Shown in pieces: positions 57,562 to 64,000 of a stretch of DNA of 64,000 bases. This DNA comes from Barnesiella sp. An55. Lineage in GTDB: Bacteria; Bacteroidota; Bacteroidia; Bacteroidales; Barnesiellaceae. Both the position numbers and the translations under genes were made by a program. The stretch covers positions 62,001 through 126,000 of the forward strand of contig NZ_NFHZ01000006.1 in the NCBI RefSeq assembly GCF_002161555.1. The letters are read 5' to 3'. A model generated the notes under the pieces. That model was not told the origin of the DNA. It was given only the letters and a program-made list of their open reading frames with translations, and did not search any database. Within the stretch, counting starts at the first letter, position 1; every line of letters begins with the position of its first letter.

Positions 57562-60345
57562 ATGCAAGAGAAAAGACTGTTTCTGTTAGATGCCTACGCG
57601 CTTATCTATCGCTCCTACTATGCATTCATCAAGAACCCCCGAATCAACTCCAAAGGTGTGAACACCTCGGCCATTCTGGGGTTTGTCAATACCCTCGAAG
57701 AGCTGCTCAAGAAAGAGAATCCTTCGCACATTGCCGTGGGGTTCGACCCCCAGGGACCCACATTCCGTCACGAGGCCTACGACCAGTACAAGGCCCAGCG
57801 CGAAGAGACTCCCGAGGTGATACGCTACTCGGTCCCCATCATCAAAGATATCATCCGGGCCTACAACATACCCATCATCGAGGTGCCCCGCTTCGAAGCC
57901 GACGACGTGATTGGCACACTGGCCAAACTGGCCGAGAAGGAGGGATTCGACACCTACATGATGACCCCCGACAAGGACTACGGCCAACTGGTATCACCCC
58001 ACATCTTCATGTATCGCCCCAAGTTCGGCGGCGATTTCGAGATACTGGGCCCCGACGAAATAAAGGCCAAATACGGCATCGATTCGCCCGAGCAGGTAAT
58101 CGATATCCTGGGACTCATGGGCGACAGCTCCGACAACATTCCGGGCTGTCCCGGTGTGGGCGAAAAGACAGCCGTGAAACTCATCGCCGACTTTGGCGGC
58201 ATCGAAAATCTGTTGGCCCATACCGACCAACTGAAGGGGGCTCTCAAAACCAAAATCGAGTCGAACCGCGAGCAGATTGAATTCTCGCGTTTCCTGGCCA
58301 CGATTCGCACCGACGTGCCTCTGACCTTCGACGAGGTAGCTCTGCGACGCGAACCCGTCAACGGCGAGAAACTGCGCCCCATCTTCGAGGAGCTGGAATT
58401 CCGCACCCTCACCGACCGGGTACTGGGTAACAAGACAGCCGCAGCCACTCCCAAACCAGCGCCGCAACGCTCACTCTTCGACCAGGCTCCGGCCGAGCAG
58501 GAGACTGCCCAGGAGCAACCGGTCGAGTCGAAACTCGCCGACATCCACACCACCCCCCACACCTACCACCTGACCGATACCCCGGAGAAGATGTGGGACC
58601 TGGCTGCACTCCTGGCCTGTGCCCCGGCTTTCGCCTTCGACACCGAGACGACCGGCATCGACCCCATGAACGTCGAACTGGTGGGACTCTCCTTTGCCCT
58701 CAAAGAACACGAGGCCTATTACGTGCCCGTGCCCGACGACCAGAAGAAGGCACGCGAAACGGTACGCATCTTCAAATCGGCTCTCGAAAACCCGGCCTCG
58801 CTCAAGATCGGGCAGAATATCAAATACGACTACATCGTGTTGCACAACTACGGGGTAGAGGTCAAGGGCAACCTCTTCGACACCATGGTGGCCCACTACC
58901 TGCTGCAACCCGAGCAGTACCACAACATGGACTATCTGGCCAGCATCTATCTGGGTTACAAAACGGTGGAAATCGAAGAGCTCATCGGCCCGAAGGGGAA
59001 AAAGCAACTCTCCATGCGACAGGTCCCCATCGAGCAGATATACCCCTATGCCGCCGAAGATGCCGACATCACCCTGCAACTGAAAAACCGGCTTGAGAAA
59101 GAGTTGGCCACGGGCAAGATGGAAAAGCTCTTCTATGAGATGGAGATGCCTCTTACCCGCGTACTCGCCGACATGGAGATCACCGGCGTGAACGTCGATA
59201 TCGCCGAGTTGAAGAGTTCGTCGGACCTGCTCACCCGGCGTCTGGAAGAGCTCGAACAGGAGATTTACCAACTGGCCGGCACCACCTTCAACGTCAGTTC
59301 GGCTCGGCAGGTAGGCGAGATTCTGTTCGACCGGCTCAAAATCGACGAAAAGGCCAAGAAGACCAAGACCGGACAGTATTCTACCACCGAAGAGATTCTG
59401 GAGAAACTGCGTTCGCGCCATCCCATCGTAGGCAAGATTCTCGACCAGCGCGGCATACGCAAGCTGCTGAGTACCTATATCAACGCTCTGCCCGAGCTGA
59501 TCAATCCCAAAACGGGCAAGATTCACACCTCGTTCAACCAGACGATTACCGCAACCGGCCGCCTCAGCTCGAGCAACCCCAACCTGCAAAACATACCCAT
59601 ACGCGACAGCGAAGGGCGCGAGATTCGTCGGGCCTTCGTGCCCGACAAGGGGTGCCTCTTCTTCTCGGCCGACTACTCCCAAATCGAGCTGCGCATCATG
59701 GCCCACCTGAGCGGCGACCGGCACATGATCGAGGCCTTCCGCGAAGGGTCGGATATCCACGCCGCCACGGCCGCCAAGATCTACAAAGTGCCCATCGACC
59801 AGGTCACCTCCGATATGCGGCGAAAGGCCAAGACGGCCAACTTCGGTATCATCTACGGCATTTCGGTATTCGGCCTCGCCGAGCGGCTCAACATTCCCCG
59901 CAGCGAAGCCAAGGTGCTTATCGACGGCTACTTCGAGAGCTACCCCCAAATCAAGGAGTACATGAACAAGAGCATCGAGGTGGCCCGCGAAAAGGGTTAT
60001 GTCGAGACCATCTGCGGCCGCAAACGCATGCTCCCCGACATCCACTCGCACAACAGCGTGGTGCGGGGTTATGCCGAACGAAATGCCATCAATGCCCCCA
60101 TCCAGGGCAGTGCCGCCGACATCATCAAGATTGCCATGATACGCATTGCCCGGCGGTTTGAAGAGGAGGGTCTGAAGAGCCGCATGATTTTGCAGGTGCA
60201 CGACGAACTCAACTTCAACGTCCCCGCCGACGAACTCGACCGGGTGAAGGAGATCGTGTGCCACGAAATGGAGAATGCCTATCCCCTGCAGGTACCTCTG
60301 CTGGCCGACTACGGAGTCGGACACAACTGGCTCGAGGCTCATTAA
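57562..60345 (+). CDS. polA: DNA polymerase I
   Basis: A 927-residue protein. N-terminal 5'-3' exonuclease (FLLDAYALIYRSYYAF, PDKDYGQLV), a 3'-5' exonuclease domain with intact FDTETTGIDPMNVELVG and YAAEDADITLQL, and a family A polymerase with motif A DYSQIELRIMAHLSGD, motif B RRKAKTANFGIIYGIS and motif C VHDELNF. All three activities look functional. It fills gaps in repair and lagging-strand synthesis. No exact -7 box is seen in the 116 bases upstream. Confidence 0.97.
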   Translation: MQEKRLFLLDAYALIYRSYYAFIKNPRINSKGVNTSAILGFVNTLEELLKKENPSHIAVGFDPQGPTFRHEAYDQYKAQREETPEVIRYSVPIIKDIIRAYNIPIIEVPRFEADDVIGTLAKLAEKEGFDTYMMTPDKDYGQLVSPHIFMYRPKFGGDFEILGPDEIKAKYGIDSPEQVIDILGLMGDSSDNIPGCPGVGEKTAVKLIADFGGIENLLAHTDQLKGALKTKIESNREQIEFSRFLATIRTDVPLTFDEVALRREPVNGEKLRPIFEELEFRTLTDRVLGNKTAAATPKPAPQRSLFDQAPAEQETAQEQPVESKLADIHTTPHTYHLTDTPEKMWDLAALLACAPAFAFDTETTGIDPMNVELVGLSFALKEHEAYYVPVPDDQKKARETVRIFKSALENPASLKIGQNIKYDYIVLHNYGVEVKGNLFDTMVAHYLLQPEQYHNMDYLASIYLGYKTVEIEELIGPKGKKQLSMRQVPIEQIYPYAAEDADITLQLKNRLEKELATGKMEKLFYEMEMPLTRVLADMEITGVNVDIAELKSSSDLLTRRLEELEQEIYQLAGTTFNVSSARQVGEILFDRLKIDEKAKKTKTGQYSTTEEILEKLRSRHPIVGKILDQRGIRKLLSTYINALPELINPKTGKIHTSFNQTITATGRLSSSNPNLQNIPIRDSEGREIRRAFVPDKGCLFFSADYSQIELRIMAHLSGDRHMIEAFREGSDIHAATAAKIYKVPIDQVTSDMRRKAKTANFGIIYGISVFGLAERLNIPRSEAKVLIDGYFESYPQIKEYMNKSIEVAREKGYVETICGRKRMLPDIHSHNSVVRGYAERNAINAPIQGSAADIIKIAMIRIARRFEEEGLKSRMILQVHDELNFNVPADELDRVKEIVCHEMENAYPLQVPLLADYGVGHNWLEAH

Positions 60346-60389
60346 CCAGAAAAACAGAGCTACACACCCCTTCGCGACAAATAATTGTG

Positions 60390-60397
60390 TAACTTTG
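60390..60397 (+). promoter_or_regulatory. -7 box for mfd
   Basis: TAACTTTG matches TAnnTTTG, 25 bases before the mfd ATG. Confidence 0.7.
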
Positions 60398-60422
60398 TTT
60401 CCCGGTTAAGTATAGGACAAGC

Positions 60423-63400
60423 ATGGACATTCAAAGTTTCTCGGCACTCTTCAACACGCCGGCCAGGCGTGATGCGTTTTTGTCACTGGTAAAGGATCAC
60501 AAGAAAAAGAATATTTTCGTTCAAGGGCTCGAAGGTTCGGCCCCTGCCCTGCTCTTCTCCAATCTGTTGGAGAACAAGCAGCCACACCTCATCATTGCCA
60601 ACGACCTCGACGAGGCAGGTTATCTCTACAACGACCTGGTACAAATCAACGGCAGCGACCGCGTCCTGCTCTTCCCCTCGGGCTACAAGCGCGACATCAA
60701 GTACGGGCAACCCGACCCTCCCTCCGAGATCCTGCGCACCGAGGTGCTCAACCGGCTCAACCAGAAAGGCGATGCCCTGCTGGTGGTCACCTATCCCGAA
60801 GCACTTGCCGAGAAGGTGGTACCGGTCGATACCCTGTCGGACAGCACACTCCATATCGACAAAAAAAGCAAATGCGACATCGTGGCCCTGGCCGACAAGT
60901 TGCGGGCACAGGGATTCAACGAGGTCGATTATGTGTATGAGCCGGGACAGTTTGCCGTGCGAGGCAGTATTCTCGATGTATTCTCGTTCACCAACGAGTT
61001 GCCCTATCGTATCGACTTCTTCGGGAAAGAGGTGGAGAGTATCCGTACCTTCGAGGTAGAGACCCAGCTCTCGACCGAGCGGCTCGACGAAGTCTATATC
61101 GTCTCAAACGTATGCGGGCAAGAGGCTTCGGGCATCTCGATGCTCGATTTCATCGACAAAAACGCCCTTCTCGTGTGCCACAATCTCTCGTGGGCGCTCG
61201 ACCGCATCGAGGCTATCGCCTCGGAGTCTCTCTCGGAACAGACCCTCATTGCCGAGGAGGGCGACCGCGACGCCATGAAGAAGGTTATCGACCCGGCCGC
61301 TTTCCGCCGAAAGGCGCTCTCGTTCCGCCGCATCGACTACGGCTCGTCGAGCGAGGCGGCTACCCCGGCCGTCATGCGATTCGACTGTGCCCCACAGGGC
61401 ATCTATCACAAGAACTTCGATCTCGTGAGTCAGTCGTTCGCCCAATTCATCGAGAAAAAATACACCATCTACATACTCAGCGACAGCGAGAAACAGATTG
61501 AGCGGCTCCAGGCCATCTTCGAGGAACGAGGCGAATCGATTACCTTTACTCCCGTGCTGAAGACCCTGCACGAGGGATTTGTCGATAACGACCTGAAGAT
61601 GTGCTGCTTCACCGATCACCAGATATTCGACCGATTCCACAAATATACCCTCAAGAGCGAGCACGCCCGCTCGGGCAAACTGGCCCTGTCGCTCAAGGAG
61701 CTCAACCAAATCGAGGTGGGCGACTACATCGTGCATGTCGATCACGGTATCGGACGCTTCGGCGGACTCATCCGCACCGAAATCAGCGGGAAGATGCAGG
61801 AGGTAATCAAACTCACCTACCAGAACGACGACATCATCTTCGTGAGCATACACGCCCTGCACAAACTGGCCAAATACCGGGGCAAAGAGGGCGAAACGCC
61901 TCGTATCAACAAACTGGGCAGCGGCGCCTGGGAGCGCATGAAAGAGAAGACCAAGGGCAAGATGAAAGAGATTGCCCGCGACCTTATCAAACTCTATGCC
62001 GCCCGCAAACAGGAGAAGGGATTTGCCTTCTCGCCCGACTCGTTCCTGCAACAGGAGCTCGAGGCCTCGTTCATTTATGAAGATACTCCCGACCAGATAA
62101 AATCGACCGCCGAGGTAAAAGCCGACATGGAGCGCGAACGCCCCATGGACCGGCTCATCTGCGGTGACGTGGGATTCGGTAAAACCGAAATAGCCATACG
62201 GGCAGCCTTCAAGGCGACCTGCGACAACAAGCAGGTGGCAGTGCTCGTGCCCACTACCGTGCTGGCCTTCCAGCACTACCAGACCTTCAAGGAGCGACTC
62301 AAAGAGTTTCCCGTGCGCATCGAGTATCTGAGCCGGGCCCGCAAGGCCTCGGAGGTAAAAGCCATCCTCAAAGATCTGGCCGAACGGAAAATCGACATCA
62401 TCATCGGCACCCACAAACTCATCGGCAAGGATGTAAAGTTCAACGACCTGGGATTGCTCATTATCGACGAGGAGCAGAAGTTTGGCGTAGCGGTCAAGGA
62501 GAAACTCAAACAGATGAAGGTCAATGTCGATACGCTCACCATGTCGGCCACCCCTATCCCCCGCACCTTGCAGTTCTCGCTGATGGGGGCGCGCGACCTC
62601 TCGGTCATCTCTACCCCGCCGGCCAACCGCTACCCCATACAGACCGAGGTACACGCCTTCAACGACGACATTATCAAAGAGGCCATCAACTTCGAGATGA
62701 GCCGCGGCGGCCAGGTGTTCTTTGTCAACAACCGCATACCGCAACTGTATGAACTCGAGAATACCATACACCGGCTGGTCCCCGATGCCCGCGTAGTCAT
62801 CGGCCACGGACAGATGCCGCCCGATAAACTGGAGCAGGCCATCATCGACTTTGTCAACTACGACTACGACGTGCTGCTGGCCACCACCATTATCGAGTCG
62901 GGTATCGACATGCCCAACACCAACACCATCATCATCAACGATGCCCAGAACTTCGGGTTGAGCGAACTGCACCAGCTCAGAGGGCGTGTGGGCCGCAGCA
63001 ACCGCAAGGCCTTCTGCTACCTGCTCACTCCGCCGCGACACACCTTCTCGGTCGATGCCCGCCGGCGGCTGCAAGCCATCGAGAGCTTCTCGGAGCTGGG
63101 TAGCGGCATACACATTGCCATGCAAGACCTCGACATACGGGGTGCCGGCAACCTGCTCGGGGCCGAACAGAGCGGTTTCATCGCCGATCTGGGCTACGAG
63201 ACCTACCAGAAAATATTGAAAGAGGCGGTCGATGAGTTGAAAAACGACGAGTTCAGCGACCTCTACTACGGGGCCGATTCCGACACGAAACCCGAGGAGT
63301 TTGTCTCGGAGTGTACCATCGAGTCGGATCTCGAGATTCTCTTCCCGGCCGACTACGTGCCGCAGGAGTCGGAACGCATCTCGCTCTACCAGGAGCTCGA

Positions 63401-63767
63401 CAACATGGAACGCGAGACTGATATACGCCAGTTCTGTGAACGGCTCGAAGACCGCTTCGGGCGTATTCCCCACGAAGCCATGGAGCTCATCCGGGTCGTA
63501 CGCCTCAGACGCCTAGCCAAACAACTGGGTATCGAAAAAGTGGGTTTGAAACAGGGTCAGATGTATCTCTACTTCGTCTCCGACGAGCACGTGGCCTACT
63601 ACCAGTCGGCAGCCTTCGGGCGCATCCTGGCCTACCTGCAAAAGAACCCGCGCCAATGCAAACTGCGCGAAATCAAAGGGCGTCGTTCCCTGGCCATAAA
63701 AGACATTACTTCGGTGGAATCGGCGGTTGCGGTGCTTGAGGAGATGCTGCAGACGACCCCGGTTTAG
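60423..63767 (+). CDS. mfd: Transcription-repair coupling factor Mfd
   Basis: A 1114-residue protein. A UvrB-like N-terminal region (YEPGQFAVRGSILDVFSFTN, DFFGKEVESIRTFEVETQLS), a CarD-like RNA polymerase-interacting domain (GDYIVHVDHGIGRFGGLIRT), a RecG-like helicase (RLICGDVGFGKTEIAIRAAF, LLIIDEEQKFGVA, LLATTIIESGIDMPNTNTII) and a C-terminal TRCF domain. It removes stalled RNA polymerase and recruits UvrA. It lies 77 bases after polA, so two repair genes sit together. Its 3' end overlaps the converging mscS-type frame by 62 bases. Confidence 0.97.
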   Translation: MDIQSFSALFNTPARRDAFLSLVKDHKKKNIFVQGLEGSAPALLFSNLLENKQPHLIIANDLDEAGYLYNDLVQINGSDRVLLFPSGYKRDIKYGQPDPPSEILRTEVLNRLNQKGDALLVVTYPEALAEKVVPVDTLSDSTLHIDKKSKCDIVALADKLRAQGFNEVDYVYEPGQFAVRGSILDVFSFTNELPYRIDFFGKEVESIRTFEVETQLSTERLDEVYIVSNVCGQEASGISMLDFIDKNALLVCHNLSWALDRIEAIASESLSEQTLIAEEGDRDAMKKVIDPAAFRRKALSFRRIDYGSSSEAATPAVMRFDCAPQGIYHKNFDLVSQSFAQFIEKKYTIYILSDSEKQIERLQAIFEERGESITFTPVLKTLHEGFVDNDLKMCCFTDHQIFDRFHKYTLKSEHARSGKLALSLKELNQIEVGDYIVHVDHGIGRFGGLIRTEISGKMQEVIKLTYQNDDIIFVSIHALHKLAKYRGKEGETPRINKLGSGAWERMKEKTKGKMKEIARDLIKLYAARKQEKGFAFSPDSFLQQELEASFIYEDTPDQIKSTAEVKADMERERPMDRLICGDVGFGKTEIAIRAAFKATCDNKQVAVLVPTTVLAFQHYQTFKERLKEFPVRIEYLSRARKASEVKAILKDLAERKIDIIIGTHKLIGKDVKFNDLGLLIIDEEQKFGVAVKEKLKQMKVNVDTLTMSATPIPRTLQFSLMGARDLSVISTPPANRYPIQTEVHAFNDDIIKEAINFEMSRGGQVFFVNNRIPQLYELENTIHRLVPDARVVIGHGQMPPDKLEQAIIDFVNYDYDVLLATTIIESGIDMPNTNTIIINDAQNFGLSELHQLRGRVGRSNRKAFCYLLTPPRHTFSVDARRRLQAIESFSELGSGIHIAMQDLDIRGAGNLLGAEQSGFIADLGYETYQKILKEAVDELKNDEFSDLYYGADSDTKPEEFVSECTIESDLEILFPADYVPQESERISLYQELDNMERETDIRQFCERLEDRFGRIPHEAMELIRVVRLRRLAKQLGIEKVGLKQGQMYLYFVSDEHVAYYQSAAFGRILAYLQKNPRQCKLREIKGRRSLAIKDITSVESAVAVLEEMLQTTPV

Positions 63768-64000
63768 CCGCCGGCGAACCCGACCCTCGCATCGTACCGA
63801 AAGGTATCCCCCACAACTCGTCGGGGTGATGCCCGGCCGTGAGCAGGGCTGCATTGATGTAGTCGCGGCTCGACGGGTTCTGGAAAGGATAGAGCCCGAA
63901 TTGCGGCATGATGGCGGCGTAGTGTTCGAAAATCTCCGATTGAATCGACTCGTAGCTTACCCAGTCGGTATTGGTCGAAAAGCAATAAAGCTGCAAAGGG
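63706..64000 (-). CDS. Mechanosensitive ion channel (MscS type), C-terminal end only
   Basis: The frame is open to the window edge, so the start is outside. About 98 residues are visible. LQLYCFSTNTDWVSYESIQS, then EIFEHYAAIMPQFGLYPFQN, match the C-terminal part of long MscS-family channels in Bacteroidales; a low-complexity tail (GSPAAKPGSSAASPQAPQPP) follows. The tail-coding part overlaps the last 62 bases of mfd on the other strand, so the real stop could be affected by the assignment; the family call rests on a short stretch and is moderately sure. Confidence 0.65.
   Translation of the reverse strand, partial: PLQLYCFSTNTDWVSYESIQSEIFEHYAAIMPQFGLYPFQNPSSRDYINAALLTAGHHPDELWGIPFGTMRGSGSPAAKPGSSAASPQAPQPPIPPK

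Noticed and set aside
61104-63473. A 789-codon minus-strand frame opposite mfd
   Set aside because: Mirror of a GC-biased coding strand; mfd motifs are complete on the plus strand.

Overview
The window is a stretch of ordinary chromosome from a member of the Bacteroidota, most likely the order Bacteroidales. The evidence is the set of genes (a type IX secretion gldN fragment, sigma-54, a long three-domain IspG, a single-domain KpsF-type isomerase next to a PfkB kinase, a ThrRS-like/uridine kinase fusion, SDR-type threonine dehydrogenase with kbl) and the promoters: more than twenty genes are preceded by the Bacteroidota -7 box TAnnTTTG. Coding DNA is fairly GC-rich and biased to GAC/CTC/ATC codons. 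A Barnesiella-like genus would fit, but I cannot assign genus or species from sequence reading alone. I see no rRNA, CRISPR array, insertion sequence or prophage.

Layout. 1-6.5 kb: 3' part of gldN, an AraC regulator, a secreted GH2 beta-galactosidase, a small lipoprotein and two tandem, similar small membrane proteins. 6.7-10.2 kb: tRNA-Tyr/tRNA-Gly (minus), ribH and a TPR membrane protein (minus), then recF, a DUF721 protein and a hot-dog thioesterase (plus). 10.3-17.5 kb: arabinose-5-phosphate isomerase-like protein with a PfkB kinase, a lipoprotein of the tyrosine phosphatase family whose active-site loop is degenerate, a DEAD-box RNA helicase with a structured leader, and the threonine-degradation pair tdh-kbl. 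17.7-26 kb: tRNA-Met(CAT), a HAD phosphatase overlapping ribF, a methyltransferase, a YfhO-type membrane protein, a TPR lipoprotein and xerD. 26-30.3 kb: aroQ, pyk, O-methyltransferase, rbfA and a LolC/E-like permease. 30.4-33 kb (minus): HIT protein, greA and a thioredoxin-fold lipoprotein without its CXXC. 33-41.2 kb: pnp, then rpoN, a PAP2-like protein, purE, ispG and a MATE transporter. 41.4-49 kb: an Lrp-type regulator, then a complete TetR-regulated tripartite ABC export operon (outer-membrane factor, lipoprotein adaptor, two ATPases, two permeases). 49-54.5 kb: two FKBP-type prolyl isomerases, an unusually AT-rich acyltransferase overlapping a sirtuin, and a Na/Pi cotransporter. 54.7-64 kb: the nucleoside kinase fusion, a polyprenyl diphosphate synthase, polA, mfd and the 3' end of an mscS-type gene.

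Genes that work together: ribF and ribH (flavin synthesis), recF with DUF721, polA and mfd (replication and repair), pnp, rbfA, DEAD-box helicase and greA (RNA metabolism), ispG and polyprenyl synthase (isoprenoids), and the tetR export operon. Most of the window is conserved housekeeping DNA and I found no clear new defence or mobile system. The parts most worth a second look are the degenerate phosphatase, the CXXC-less thioredoxin lipoprotein, the structured xerD-aroQ intergenic region, attenuator-like leaders of the helicase gene and greA, the perfect palindrome in front of tetR, the AT-rich acyltransferase and the paired small membrane proteins.
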